64,000 nucleotides of DNA from an uncultured Prevotellaceae bacterium (GCA_900315565.1 OMZS01000003.1:103043-167042); one strand, 5' to 3'. Shown: positions 38,088 to 47,907, counted from the first letter of the stretch. Translations and numbers: made by a program. Notes: a model not told the origin generated them from the sequence alone.

Positions 38088-38453
38088 TCAATTCTTCATT
38101 TTAGCTGTTTTTTGTTTCCTTTGGCAGAAGCGCTCGCATTGCGCACAAATGTCGTAGCCGAGCATGGCTCCAAGGATGAAATCCTCTTCGGGCGTCAGTT
38201 CGTACAGGGGCCGGGTAATAATCAGTCGGATAGCCTCCAGACATTCTTTACGTCCGAAATACACGTTCAGGTTCTGCTGCCCTGCCGGCTGAAGCAGATA
38301 AGGAATGCCCTGGCTTTCCAGACGCGACACGGTCTGCTCGCTATACTTCTTGTTACAGGTGAACAGCACCATCTGCCGTACGCCTTTATGCAACTCGTAG
38401 ATGTGGTTCATCAGCACCTTCATCTCTGCGGGAATTGTCGATTTTGTTTTCAT
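38088..38453 (-). CDS. DUF2023 family protein
   Basis: 121 residues from the ATG at 38453. The sequence MNHIYELHKGVRQMVLFTCN and the late cysteine group CAQCERFC fit DUF2023, a small family found beside flavodoxin genes in Bacteroidetes. The function is unknown; the CxxCxxxC arrangement suggests a metal or redox centre. The start codon lies only six bases downstream of a TACCTTTG box, so the transcript may be leaderless or nearly so. Confidence 0.82.
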   Translation of the reverse strand: MKTKSTIPAEMKVLMNHIYELHKGVRQMVLFTCNKKYSEQTVSRLESQGIPYLLQPAGQQNLNVYFGRKECLEAIRLIITRPLYELTPEEDFILGAMLGYDICAQCERFCQRKQKTAKMKN

Positions 38454-38458
38454 GGGTG

Positions 38459-38466
38459 CAAAGGTA
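38459..38466 (-). promoter_or_regulatory. -7 box (TACCTTTG) of DUF2023-flavodoxin
   Basis: A TAnnTTTG match on the minus strand ending five bases before the ATG at 38453. Its upstream half overlaps the start of the 61-bp repeat at 38463-38523. Confidence 0.6.
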
Positions 38467-38523
38467 CTATAGAAAAAAGGAGTGCGCAATACCTAAAAAT
38501 GAGGTATTTTCAAGTATTGCGCC
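38463..38523. repeat. 61-bp repeat, copy 1
   Basis: Identical over 61 bases to 49789-49849. It contains the inverted arms GCGCAATAC and GTATTGCGC with a nested AATACCT/AGGTATT pair, like a small non-autonomous mobile element. Confidence 0.85.
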
Positions 38524-38600
38524 TTGGGAAGTCGTAGTCGGGGCATTAGTAGATAGTACGGCCGGACGTTTCTATCGAGATAAGCGCGCCCCCAAAAAAG

Positions 38601-38640
38601 AATGCTGCCGCAGAGCGTGTTGTTGCTCCACGGCAGCATT
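38601..38640 (-). terminator. Terminator of the fructan locus
   Basis: Ten-base arms AATGCTGCCG and CGGCAGCATT. On the minus strand a CTTTTTTG run follows, so it would end transcription from 39660. Confidence 0.7.
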
Positions 38641-38694
38641 TTTCTTGAGTCTTATTACCCCTAAGGGACTACTAGGCTGACACAGTTTCTGTCC

Positions 38695-39660
38695 CTATTT
38701 GACCACCATCTTCTTTCCACCAATGATGTAAACGCCCTTGGCGGGAACCCCTCCTGGTCTTCCCGAAGGAGAGGAAATGACCCGCTGACCGTTCAGATTG
38801 TACACGGACGAGTCTTTCATCTTTACTCTTTCATTTTTAATGTCCTTGATGGCCGTGGTCTGTTCGGTGACAATCTCGATGCCAGGGCACTTGTCCTTGA
38901 TGGCCTCCCAATCCTCATCCCAGAGGCCTGCACCACTCACGTCGAGCTTCGTTGCCTCGGGGGCCAGCTTGGCAGCCAGCAGGGCATAGTCGTCGTAGGC
39001 TTCAGGATGCCAGTCGCCATCCCAGGTGCACTGGTAGTTGCCTTTGCCAATGACTCCTGTTACTACTACCTCGCCTGTGAGCGAGTTGTCGTCGTAAGCA
39101 AGGAGGCCCTTGTCATCGACCATGGGGCCCTCCATCTTGATGTCGTCGATAAAGATGGTCTGACCTGCATTGTTGAGGGCGTCGCCACCATCTTCGAACG
39201 GCCATATCTCCAGCACGGTGTTGCCCGTGTCGGTAATCTTATCGCAGTCGGGACCGGCAGCAAACTCGAAGGTAAGAATGTTCCACTGGTCGGCGTCGCC
39301 GCACCAGAACAGGCGGCCCGTGGAGTAGCCTCCATCGCCATCCTTGACCAGACGGACGAGCACGTTGTGGTTGAGACTCATCTTGACTCTCATCGTCAAG
39401 CGGCGCAGGGCCTTGAAGTCAACCTCGCCTAAGGGCAGGGCGGCATTACAGTGTTCTTTGTCCCAGCCTTCGGGGTTCTTGCGCAGCGTCACCTGGAGGC
39501 ATTTGTTGCCGTCGTCTTCTTCTACTACGGTGGGGTCGGCGCGATTCCAGAATCCGCTTTCGTCACCAGGGTTTTTGTCTTCGCCATCCCACAGCACCAC
39601 TTGTGCCGAGGCTGTCATTGCGGCCACTGTCATGACCATCAGAAGGAATTGTTTTTTCAT
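38695..39660 (-). CDS. Secreted protein of the fructan locus with Prevotella-type sorting tail
   Basis: 321 residues; the signal peptide ends AAMTASAQ. The body (about 22-180) has the beta-sandwich look of a carbohydrate-binding module (VVLWDGEDKNPGDESGFWNR, then TIFIDDIKMEGP). The C terminus SVYNLNGQRV ... PAKGVYIIGGKKMVVK is a sorting-like tail common in Prevotella secreted proteins. A repeat-like insertion (SSPSGRPGGVP, from 38745-38778) sits inside the tail. I do not recognise a catalytic domain. As the last gene of the locus it may bind or display fructan at the surface. Confidence 0.65.
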   Translation of the reverse strand: MKKQFLLMVMTVAAMTASAQVVLWDGEDKNPGDESGFWNRADPTVVEEDDGNKCLQVTLRKNPEGWDKEHCNAALPLGEVDFKALRRLTMRVKMSLNHNVLVRLVKDGDGGYSTGRLFWCGDADQWNILTFEFAAGPDCDKITDTGNTVLEIWPFEDGGDALNNAGQTIFIDDIKMEGPMVDDKGLLAYDDNSLTGEVVVTGVIGKGNYQCTWDGDWHPEAYDDYALLAAKLAPEATKLDVSGAGLWDEDWEAIKDKCPGIEIVTEQTTAIKDIKNERVKMKDSSVYNLNGQRVISSPSGRPGGVPAKGVYIIGGKKMVVK

Positions 39661-39798
39661 TGTTCTCTCTTTTTTTGTTCCAACGGGATGTCCGCTGGAC
39701 GCAGGTTATTGATAGATGTGTTTGTATCGAAATAAAAGCGTTATCCTGAGAAACAATCTCTTTCCTAAGAAAAAACTAACTACTAACTGAAACGTAAA

Positions 39799-41400
39799 TC
39801 ACAATTGCTGTGTTACTTTTACATTGCTGACGGTGATGGAGCCTCCATAGTTGTTGATGCTCCAGCAGTTTTTCTGGATGCCGTAGATGCGCTGGGTGTA
39901 GGCGCAGACATCGTTGATGTAGAGCGTAAGGACGGAGTTGTCGGTATAGATGTCGATGTTGTAGGTGTTGTCGGCCGGGCGGGCGAAGTTGTAGCCGTCG
40001 GCAGCCTCGATGAAGCCCTTGCCTTCCTCACCCTCCTGCTCGAAGTTTACTTTGCGGCCGTCTTCCCATTCGGGATTGACAACCATGGTGTAGTACTTCT
40101 TGGAGTCGGTGCCGCGGGCAAAGGACACGCCGAACTTGTCCCAGTTGTTGGAGGTCTTCACGGTGAAGGAGATGTGGTTGCACGTGCCCAGGCGGTTGTA
40201 GAGCACATAGGCTCCGTCGCCACTGAGTGTGCCATTGCTGTAGCCGCTGGAAGCCACAACGGTGGCATCGGCGGGTTTGCTGTACTTGGCGGCCATGGCG
40301 GGTACGGCGCCGAGCGTCAGGGTGCCGTCGGCGTGCTGGATGATTTTGTGGCAGACGAGGGAGCCGCTCCATGCTGGCTCGTTGCCGTCGCCAGCGCCAA
40401 CGTTGGTATTCTTCTCGTGGATGTCGCCACCTGCGCGGAAGGGACACCAGCCCCAGATGTAGCGGTCGGTGCCGTTGGAGGCTGTCTTAGCGGCATAGAA
40501 GGCACGGCTGTCGAGCACACCCTCGTGACCGTCGGCAGGCCATTTGGGGCCGTCGTTGAGGCAGCTCTTCAGCTCGTCGTAGGTGCGGGCCATCATGTAC
40601 TTCACCTTGCGGCTCCATGAGGCGCGGAAGCTCTCGCTATAGACCAGATACCAGTAGTCGCCCATCTTGAACACATCGGGGCACTCTAGCATACGGTCCC
40701 AAATCATGCGGATGCGGCCAACGTGCTCCCAGTTTTTCAGGTCGCTGGATTTGAACTCGGCGAAGACGGGGTCGCCGCCATTCACTGGATAGGTGGCGAT
40801 GATCATGCGGTAGAGACCGTCGTCGGAAACGAAGATTTGTGGGTCGCGGAAGTCGTTGCCCGAGTAGCCGAAGTCGGGACCGTTGAGCGTCCAGAGCTCG
40901 TCTTTGGTCCACGTCTTGAAATCGCTGGATGTGGCGCGCATTACCACCTCACGGTTCTTGCAGTTGCCGTTGTGGCCGGTATAGTAGATATAGTACGTGC
41001 CGTCTTTCTCGTAGGCGCATCCCGTACCGAGGGCTGCATCCTGCTGGTAGTCGTTGGCTCCGTAGGGCACCAGTTCGCCGAGCGACTGGTAGTTGGCTCC
41101 GTCGGCGGTGGAAACGGCCCAGATGGGATGGAAGCGGTAGGTGAGATTATTGATGAACTCCTGCAGGTAGAGCACCTTGAAGTCGCCGGCCTTCTGGTCG
41201 AAGAAGGGCATGGGGTCGCCCACACGTCCGATGGCGGGGGTGTAGTAAGTGCCAAAGCCCTGGTCATCGGTAGGAGCAAAGAAGGTGGTCGTACCGTTCC
41301 AGTCCTTGGCGGGGTCGCCGCTGAACTCGTCGTCGCTGCATGCTGTCAGCGCAGAGGCTGACAGCATGAGTGCGAATACTGAATATATCATTGTCTTCAT
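39799..41400 (-). CDS. GH32-family fructan hydrolase lipoprotein
   Basis: 533 residues from the ATG at 41400. The lipobox LTAC gives lipid-anchored Cys21. A five-bladed propeller follows with the GH32 signatures RDP (185-187, in NDFRDPQIF) and ECP (239-241, in LECPDVF). The N-terminal nucleophile loop is GRVGDPMPFF with Asp62, a variant of the usual WxNDPNG. The C-terminal beta-sandwich (about 370-533) is typical of the DUF4975-type GH32 group. The expected role is hydrolysis of levan or inulin at the cell surface or in the periplasm. The gene lies directly after the DUF4960 lipoprotein gene. Confidence 0.87.
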   Translation of the reverse strand: MKTMIYSVFALMLSASALTACSDDEFSGDPAKDWNGTTTFFAPTDDQGFGTYYTPAIGRVGDPMPFFDQKAGDFKVLYLQEFINNLTYRFHPIWAVSTADGANYQSLGELVPYGANDYQQDAALGTGCAYEKDGTYYIYYTGHNGNCKNREVVMRATSSDFKTWTKDELWTLNGPDFGYSGNDFRDPQIFVSDDGLYRMIIATYPVNGGDPVFAEFKSSDLKNWEHVGRIRMIWDRMLECPDVFKMGDYWYLVYSESFRASWSRKVKYMMARTYDELKSCLNDGPKWPADGHEGVLDSRAFYAAKTASNGTDRYIWGWCPFRAGGDIHEKNTNVGAGDGNEPAWSGSLVCHKIIQHADGTLTLGAVPAMAAKYSKPADATVVASSGYSNGTLSGDGAYVLYNRLGTCNHISFTVKTSNNWDKFGVSFARGTDSKKYYTMVVNPEWEDGRKVNFEQEGEEGKGFIEAADGYNFARPADNTYNIDIYTDNSVLTLYINDVCAYTQRIYGIQKNCWSINNYGGSITVSNVKVTQQL

Positions 41401-41428
41401 AATTTTCAAATTCGTTAAATTCGTTGTC

Positions 41429-42832
41429 TTATTTGGTTAGATAATCGAAAGCGTTGAGCATGATGCCTCCCATATTGTCGTGATAGACCGATGTGTAGGG
41501 TGTAGGCGAGTTCCAGTCGAAGAGTCCTGAGCCGAAGCAGATGATGCCTCCCTTGCCGAAGTTGCCGTCGGCGGCTTTCAACTCCCATGCCACTACGGCA
41601 CCGTCGCCACCATGACTAAGGGCACGGGCACCCGTGATGGTTTCGAAGGCTTCCTGGCCCGTGTAGGGATTCCAAAGGGCAAACTGCGACGTGGTGTTGC
41701 AGATGGTGTAGCCGTTGTCGAGGGTATAGACGGCATCGGGCGCAGCACCGGGATATGTCTTCAGGTTCTTCCACAGCGGATGGCTGACGTCGTAGGCAAA
41801 GAAGTGCCAGGGATCGTCGCCCATCAGGTCGGAGCCTTCGCCACCACCGCCGCCCCAGCAGTTGTTGGGATAGGCGTCCTCGGGCATAGCTCCCAGGGCA
41901 ATGGCGTAGTTCACAGCCGAGCGGCTCAGAACGAACGCGCCGCCGCGTTTCCAGAATTCCTTCATCTTGGGCAGAGCCGTCATGGCACCTGTTGCTGCCT
42001 CGGCAAAGCCGTTGTAGTTGCCGTAGGCGGGACTATGACGGTGGAAGAAGATGAACTTGCACTCGTCGAGCGAGATGCTGCCGCTGGCCACCATATCCCA
42101 CGAAGCGTAGGCGGCACCCTCGATGTTGCCGGTGAGCCACTTGGCTGCGGCCTTCTCCTCATCGTTGAGCAACTCAACATTCTCTGCGTCGCCAACGAAG
42201 ATTGCCACGGGATTCTCGATGAGCGTCACATAGACGGTATAGGTGTTGGTGGCCGTGTTGTCGGTCAGCGTTATCTGAACAGGCTCCTTGAAATTAGCCT
42301 TTGTGCCACTGGCAGGACTGCACGTGGCATCCTCGCTGCATGCCACTTCGAAGGTGGCATTTTCAAGGTCGATGCCGCTGTTGCCCATTACCGATACGGT
42401 GATGGTCTTGTCGTTCTGGTTGATGGCACCCTTTACACCTTCAAGGATGAAGAGCGAGAGCAGCGCCTCGTCATTGCGCACGCTGATCTGATAGTCCATC
42501 TCAAGGTCGCCATTGGTGATGTGGAGCGTACGGTCGGCGTCGAAGTTCACGTGGTCGCCCACCTTCAGATTGGCCTTTGCACCAGATGATACGTCCAGAC
42601 TCGTGATTTCCATATTGCCCTTCTGGTTGAAGTTGGCAGGCACCTTGATCTTGATGAGCCGTTTCTCGGTGTTGATGATGCCTTCGTATTGTCCGTTGAG
42701 CACGAATTTCTCAACGAGACATGAACCGCTCACGTCAATACTGCCCGTGTGGTCGTTGCTGCAGGAAGTGAAGAATGAAGTATGAAGAATGAAGAATGCT
42801 GCACAAAGCAACTTCATCATCATCATTTTCAT
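41429..42832 (-). CDS. DUF4960 surface lipoprotein (fructan-binding, SusE-like position)
   Basis: 467 residues from the ATG at 42832. The signal sequence ends FFTSC (lipid-anchored Cys24). Two Ig-like repeats lie at about 30-200 (TSLDVSSGAKANLKVGDHV; FEVACSEDATCSPASGTKAN). A DUF4960 domain follows to the end, with DECKFIFFHRHSPAYGNYN and GGIICFGSGLFDWN. In Bacteroides fructan loci the equivalent protein binds fructan beside SusD. Part of the signal peptide is written by tandem TTCTTCATTC DNA, also present in the susD gene. Confidence 0.82.
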   Translation of the reverse strand: MKMMMMKLLCAAFFILHTSFFTSCSNDHTGSIDVSGSCLVEKFVLNGQYEGIINTEKRLIKIKVPANFNQKGNMEITSLDVSSGAKANLKVGDHVNFDADRTLHITNGDLEMDYQISVRNDEALLSLFILEGVKGAINQNDKTITVSVMGNSGIDLENATFEVACSEDATCSPASGTKANFKEPVQITLTDNTATNTYTVYVTLIENPVAIFVGDAENVELLNDEEKAAAKWLTGNIEGAAYASWDMVASGSISLDECKFIFFHRHSPAYGNYNGFAEAATGAMTALPKMKEFWKRGGAFVLSRSAVNYAIALGAMPEDAYPNNCWGGGGGEGSDLMGDDPWHFFAYDVSHPLWKNLKTYPGAAPDAVYTLDNGYTICNTTSQFALWNPYTGQEAFETITGARALSHGGDGAVVAWELKAADGNFGKGGIICFGSGLFDWNSPTPYTSVYHDNMGGIMLNAFDYLTK

Positions 42833-42910
42833 GCTTCTTTCCTTATCGTTATTATTGTGTTTCATATAGCTTGTTTCGTTTTAATGATTCTAATTTCTTC
42901 ACTCTTACAA

Positions 42911-44662
42911 TTACCATTGTCCGCAGTTCTGCGTGTAGTGCCCGTTGGCGGCCTTCATCTGGTCGTCGGGAATAGGCAGGTACTCGTTCTTGTTGGCAGT
43001 GAACAGCGAACCACTCAGGAAGTTCATCTTCTCACCTTCGGTGGTGTAGAAGCGGTTGATGACGCTAGCGGCATCGCCCCAGCGCACGAGGTCGAAGAAA
43101 CGCTCACTCTCCATGGCCAGCTCCAGGCGGCGCTCCATCTTCACAATCTTCATGGTTTCTTCTTTCGAGTAAGAACCGCTGTACTTGCCGATGGCATAGT
43201 GTACGCCATATTTGTTAGGATAGTTGGCCACCACGCTGCCTGAGGTCATGCCCATAGCGCGGGTACGCAACTGGTTGACCAGCGAAATGGCTTCGGTGGT
43301 GTTGCCAAGTTGAGCCAGAGCCTCGGCACGCATCAGCAGCACGTCGGCATAGCGGAACACGATGCGGTTCATGGAACTTGCCCACTGGTTGTCGCAAACA
43401 AAGAGGTAGTTGTCGGTGAGCGACGGGTCAACGTTCTGCTTCAACGAAACGAAGTAGCCATACATACCACCCGAGCGGCTCCATGTGTTGGTTTTGCTAA
43501 TCATGAAGTTGGGGTTGAACATATAAGGAGTGCCGGGAACGCCAACGGTGACGAAGAGACGCGGGTCAACGGTCTGTGCTGAGCCTACCTCATAGTCGGC
43601 TGCGGTGGCAGGAGCGTCGAAGAGGGGCAGTCCGTCGCTATTGGTACGATAGGCATTGACTAGGTTGATAGACGGTTTGTAGAAATCGCAACCAGCGTCG
43701 TGAACCTTCGGAATACAGGGTACAATCAGTCGGTAGGAGAAATTCAGGTTGCCATACACGGTACCGTCGTTCTTAGAGTACTGAATGGCCCAGATGCTCT
43801 CCTTGCCGTTCTCGTACTGCTCCTCAGGGCGGAAGTTGTTGTGCAGGTCGTTCTCCAGTCCGTAGCCGGCGTAGAGGCTGGGGGCGGTGTATTCCACCAC
43901 CTTCTGCAGGTCGGCATCGTTGATGCCGGTTACCTGGTTCGAGCCGGCATCGTCCTGGCGATACGCCTTATAGAGATAGACCTTAGCCAGGAAGGCGGCA
44001 CAGGCAGCTTTGGTGGGACGCCCCTTGTCGGCCTGCGTGGTGGGCAATACAGCGTAGGCGTCTTCCAAGTCGTTGATGATTTGCTGCCAGCCCTCGTCGT
44101 TGCTGTATTCGGTATTTGTCAGGTTGTTGTAGTCGTCTTCCTGCATGTCGAGTTTGTTGACGAATGGAATTTTCTTGAACAGGCGCTTCAGCTGAAAATG
44201 TCCGTAGGCACGCAAGAACTTCATCTCGGCAGTTCGCTGCTGTATGGTGGGGTTCTCCTGGTCGGCAACGGCCAGTATGTCGAGCGAAAGGCTGATGCGC
44301 GACAGGTATTTGTAGAAACGGTTCCAGATGTCGTTGTAGGGCCAGTCGGTGGTCATCACAGTGGTATGCTTCTCCAGAATGTGGAAGGGCTCACCGTCGG
44401 AGGGGTTCGAACCACCCACGTAGGCGTCGTCAGAGCGGGTGTCGTAGTTCCAGAGTGAGAACGAGGAGTTCATGTCCTCAATGCTGAGCAGTCCGGCGTA
44501 GGCTGAAATCAGTACATTGTCGATGTACTCAGGTTTTTTTACCTCGTCCTGAGTCAGCGTAGCTTGGGGCACCTGCTCGTCCAGAAAGTTGCTGCAGGAA
44601 ACGAAGAATGAAGAATGAAGAACGAAGAATGCTGCGCCGAGCAACTTCATCATCATTTTCAT
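42911..44662 (-). CDS. susD: SusD/RagB-family outer membrane lipoprotein
   Basis: 583 residues from the ATG at 44662. The lipoprotein signal ends FFVSCSN. TPR-type helical features of SusD are present: LRAYGHFQLKRLFKKIPFVN, AACAAFLAKVYLYKAYRQDD, FRYADVLLMRAEALAQLGN, and KMERRLELAMESERFFDLVRWG in two overlapping parts. It binds the oligosaccharide and forms the lid over SusC. It follows susC by 92 bases. The first 24 codons and the bases before them closely match those of the DUF4960 gene, suggesting a copied 5' end. Confidence 0.93.
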   Translation of the reverse strand: MKMMMKLLGAAFFVLHSSFFVSCSNFLDEQVPQATLTQDEVKKPEYIDNVLISAYAGLLSIEDMNSSFSLWNYDTRSDDAYVGGSNPSDGEPFHILEKHTTVMTTDWPYNDIWNRFYKYLSRISLSLDILAVADQENPTIQQRTAEMKFLRAYGHFQLKRLFKKIPFVNKLDMQEDDYNNLTNTEYSNDEGWQQIINDLEDAYAVLPTTQADKGRPTKAACAAFLAKVYLYKAYRQDDAGSNQVTGINDADLQKVVEYTAPSLYAGYGLENDLHNNFRPEEQYENGKESIWAIQYSKNDGTVYGNLNFSYRLIVPCIPKVHDAGCDFYKPSINLVNAYRTNSDGLPLFDAPATAADYEVGSAQTVDPRLFVTVGVPGTPYMFNPNFMISKTNTWSRSGGMYGYFVSLKQNVDPSLTDNYLFVCDNQWASSMNRIVFRYADVLLMRAEALAQLGNTTEAISLVNQLRTRAMGMTSGSVVANYPNKYGVHYAIGKYSGSYSKEETMKIVKMERRLELAMESERFFDLVRWGDAASVINRFYTTEGEKMNFLSGSLFTANKNEYLPIPDDQMKAANGHYTQNCGQW

Positions 44663-44718
44663 GCTTCTTTCCTTATTATTTATATAGTGTTTCATATTGT
44701 TTGTTTCGTTTTGTTTTT

Positions 44719-44757
44719 TTCTTCAATTCTTCATTCTTCATTCTTCACTCTTCATTA
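44719..44757. repeat. TTCTTCATTC tandem array between susC and susD
   Basis: About five imperfect TTCATTCTTC units end at the susC stop codon. The same units form part of the signal-peptide codons at 42757-42800 and 44595-44640. Confidence 0.65.
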
Positions 44758-47700
44758 GAATGAGACATTGAGTCCGAAAGTGAGGTTGAGAGGGATGGGA
44801 TAGTTGAATCCGGGGTTCTCGGGGTCGGCACCGGTAAACTTGTTGCTCTTGATGGTCAGCAGGTTCTGAGCCGAAGCGTAGATACGGATGCGGTCCATAC
44901 GAAGTTTGTCGGTAAGGCTCTTGGGCAGGTTGTAGCCCAACTGTATGGTGCGCAGCTTCACATACGATCCGTTTTCAATGTAGTAGGTCGAGATGCGTCC
45001 CTCGCGGTTGGTGTCCGATGTGGTCAGGGCGGGAATCTCGCTGTTGGGGTTCAGCGGACTCCATGCGTCGAGTGCGCGTATGCCCTTGTTCAGGTAGGGC
45101 ACGTTAATCAGCGAGTTGGCCCAGAAGTCGGTCTGCGACTTATAGCCGCGGCAGTCCACGTCAACACCCTGCACGCCCTGCCAGAACATGGTCAGATCGA
45201 AGTTCTTGTACTGCAGGTAGATGTTCAGACCCCATGTAAAGTCGGGGGTCGGGTCGTAAATCCAGTCCTGGTCGTCCTCGGTGATGACTCCGTCACCGTT
45301 CAGGTCCTTAAAGCGTATGCGGCCCAGGCCGGCACCGTCCTGAATGGCATGGTTGTCAATCTCCTCCTGGCTTTTGAAGATGCCGTCGTAGATGAAACCC
45401 ACTTGTGAATACATGGGGTGGCCGATGACGGTCTTTTTGCTGTTGCCACCGTAGCGTCCGCTGGCAGCCACCGTCTCAGGCAGTTTGGAAACCTCGTTCA
45501 CGTAGCGGCTGATGTTACCGTTGATGTCCCACGAGAAGTCGTTGGCCAAATGGTGGCGATAGCCCAGCGAGAACTCCCAACCGTTGTTTTTCACCTCGCC
45601 GGCATTAATCCACTGGCCATTGCCCTCACCCATGGCAGCAATACCGTCCATGAAGAGCAGAATGTCGGTGGTCTTCTTGTTAAACCAGTCGAAGCTGCCG
45701 TAGATGTCGCCGCTCAGAAGGGCGAAGTCCAAACCAATGTTGTGCTGGGTGCTGGTCTCCCATTTGATGTTGTCGTTACCGCGCTGGTTGCGCACGTAGC
45801 CGTTGGCCAGGTCGTAGCCGCCGTTGCGGCCGGCAATGTCGTATGAGGAGCCTGCCTGGTCGCTATTCCAAAGACCTGTTGACACCATTGACTTGTAGAG
45901 CGTGTAGCGGGCGGTGTTCGAAATCTCCTGGTTACCGGTCTGTCCCCACGAATAGCGCAGCTTCAGGTTGTCCAGCCAGCCCTTGGTGTTCTTCATAAAT
46001 TTCTCTTCGCTGATGCGCCAACCGGCACTAAACGATGGGAAGGTACCATACTGGTTGTGCGAACCGAAACGGCTCGAACCGTCACGACGTATGGTGAACG
46101 AAGCCAGATACTTGTCGTCGTATGTGTAGTTGGCCTTTCCGAAGAAGGAAACCAACGAGAAACCTTCGCCGAAACCATCGGCCAGCTGACGGCCTGCACC
46201 TGCGCTGGGCCACATGTAGTCGGTATTCAGAATGGCCAGTTCGTAGCGCTTGGCACTGCTCATCTTGTAGTCCATGCGGTTGACCTCGGTACCCACCATC
46301 AGGTCGGCACGGTGCTTGCCTTTTTCTATATTATAGGTGGCAATGGCATTCCACATCCACCGCATAGTGTGCTCCTGCTTGCTCTCTACGGCCGATTCGG
46401 TACGCATCACCTTACCGTTGGCAATAGGATAGGTGAAGAAACGCTGCTCCTTCTGGGTGTAGTCCATACCCAGGGTGGTGCGGACCATGAAATTCTTGAA
46501 TGGTGTGACACTCAGATGCACATCGCCGAACATACGCCACTGTGTGTACTCATTGTCTTTGGCATTATCAATCATGCTCAGTGGATTCTCGCGCTCAGAG
46601 TAGGCACCGAGGGCTTGGGCATACTTGCCGTTCTCAGCATAAATGGGGAAGTTGGGGTTAAACTCCAGGGCATGCTCCAGCACGCCGCCGGGAGCATCTA
46701 CACCCTTCGTGCGGTTGATGGTAAAGTTCTCACCTAATACTACATTGCCGTCGAACAGTTTATAGTCGGCATTGGCACGACCAGACAGGCGGTTGAAGTA
46801 ACTTTCTTTGATGGTGCCCTGATTGTCGTAGTAACCCATTGAAAAGAAGGCGTTGCCCTTCTCCGAGCCGTTACTCACCGAAAGGTTGTACTGCTGCACT
46901 ACGCCCGTACGGGTAATCTCCTTGAACCAGTCGGTGTCGCCCGTACGAACCGTGGCGTTCTCGTCGAGAAACATGTCCATGGCCATGCGGTTCAGCACAG
47001 GGTTACCCATCTTGTCGTACCCCCAGTCGTAGTTGTAGCCCAGATTGTTGTTGTTGGGGTTCAGTCCGTCGTTCACCGATGCCTGCCAGTAAGCACGGCC
47101 CCATTCGCTGGCATTCATCGTCTCAATTTTGTTGGTATAGAACGAGGTGGCCACGCTTCCGTCGAAGTTCACTTTTATCTTACCGTCCTTACCTTTCTTT
47201 GTGGTAACGATGATAACACCATTGGCAGCGCGCGAACCGTAGATAGATGCCGATGCGGCATCCTTCAGCACCTGAATGCTCTCAATGTCGTTACCGTTCA
47301 GTTCGTGCATACCAGCTTTCGTGGGCACGCCGTCGATGATGTAGAGAGGGTCGTTGTCGTTCAACGTACCAATACCACGAATGCGCACTGTAGCAGCACC
47401 CGAGGGATTACCGTCGGCAGTGATGTTCATACCAGGCACACGGCCTTGCAGGGCCTTCATCGGATTGTTTTCGTTCTGCTTGGCAATTTCGTCGACGCTG
47501 ACTGTTGAGATGGCTCCTGTCAGGTCGGCTTTACGTTGTGTAGTGTAGCCCGTTACTACAACTTCGTTCAGTGCCAGGGCATCTTCCTGCATCACGACTT
47601 TCATGCCGTCTTGGGCCGGCAGTTCCAGGGTCTGAAAACCAATGTAAGTGAAAACCAGCGTCTTGTTGGCCTCCACCTTGATTTTGAAATTTCCGTCGAA

Positions 47701-47859
47701 GTCGGTCACTGTGCCGTTCGACGTTTCCTTCTCCATGACAGTTACGCCGATGACGGGTTCTCCCGTAGCATCGACTACGCAGCCGGAGATTTCGCCGCTT
47801 TGCGCGTACATAAAATTAACGCATAGCAGCGAAAGGAAACTCAGAATGAATCTTTTCAT
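44755..47859 (-). CDS. susC: SusC/RagA-family TonB-dependent receptor
   Basis: 1034 residues from the ATG at 47859; another ATG at 47868 would add three residues. The signal peptide ends NFMYAQ. A carboxypeptidase-regulatory-like domain (about 22-95) is followed by the TonB-linked plug, with LNEVVVTGYTTQRKADLTGA, PLYIIDGVPT and SIYGSRAANGVIIVTTKKGK. A 22-strand barrel ends NLTFGLNVSF. With SusD it imports oligosaccharide across the outer membrane, here probably levan- or inulin-derived given GH32 and DUF4960. The promoter box TAATTTTG lies 49 bases upstream next to a long inverted repeat. Confidence 0.95.
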   Translation of the reverse strand: MKRFILSFLSLLCVNFMYAQSGEISGCVVDATGEPVIGVTVMEKETSNGTVTDFDGNFKIKVEANKTLVFTYIGFQTLELPAQDGMKVVMQEDALALNEVVVTGYTTQRKADLTGAISTVSVDEIAKQNENNPMKALQGRVPGMNITADGNPSGAATVRIRGIGTLNDNDPLYIIDGVPTKAGMHELNGNDIESIQVLKDAASASIYGSRAANGVIIVTTKKGKDGKIKVNFDGSVATSFYTNKIETMNASEWGRAYWQASVNDGLNPNNNNLGYNYDWGYDKMGNPVLNRMAMDMFLDENATVRTGDTDWFKEITRTGVVQQYNLSVSNGSEKGNAFFSMGYYDNQGTIKESYFNRLSGRANADYKLFDGNVVLGENFTINRTKGVDAPGGVLEHALEFNPNFPIYAENGKYAQALGAYSERENPLSMIDNAKDNEYTQWRMFGDVHLSVTPFKNFMVRTTLGMDYTQKEQRFFTYPIANGKVMRTESAVESKQEHTMRWMWNAIATYNIEKGKHRADLMVGTEVNRMDYKMSSAKRYELAILNTDYMWPSAGAGRQLADGFGEGFSLVSFFGKANYTYDDKYLASFTIRRDGSSRFGSHNQYGTFPSFSAGWRISEEKFMKNTKGWLDNLKLRYSWGQTGNQEISNTARYTLYKSMVSTGLWNSDQAGSSYDIAGRNGGYDLANGYVRNQRGNDNIKWETSTQHNIGLDFALLSGDIYGSFDWFNKKTTDILLFMDGIAAMGEGNGQWINAGEVKNNGWEFSLGYRHHLANDFSWDINGNISRYVNEVSKLPETVAASGRYGGNSKKTVIGHPMYSQVGFIYDGIFKSQEEIDNHAIQDGAGLGRIRFKDLNGDGVITEDDQDWIYDPTPDFTWGLNIYLQYKNFDLTMFWQGVQGVDVDCRGYKSQTDFWANSLINVPYLNKGIRALDAWSPLNPNSEIPALTTSDTNREGRISTYYIENGSYVKLRTIQLGYNLPKSLTDKLRMDRIRIYASAQNLLTIKSNKFTGADPENPGFNYPIPLNLTFGLNVSF

Positions 47860-47907
47860 TTGTTCCATTTCTTGAAATTTTGGGGTTAGTAGTTAGAATA
47901 ACTGCCG

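Noticed and set aside
44395-44415. GGTTCGAACC sequence recalling a tRNA T-arm
   Set aside because: It lies inside the susD coding sequence, and no acceptor or anticodon arms are present around it.
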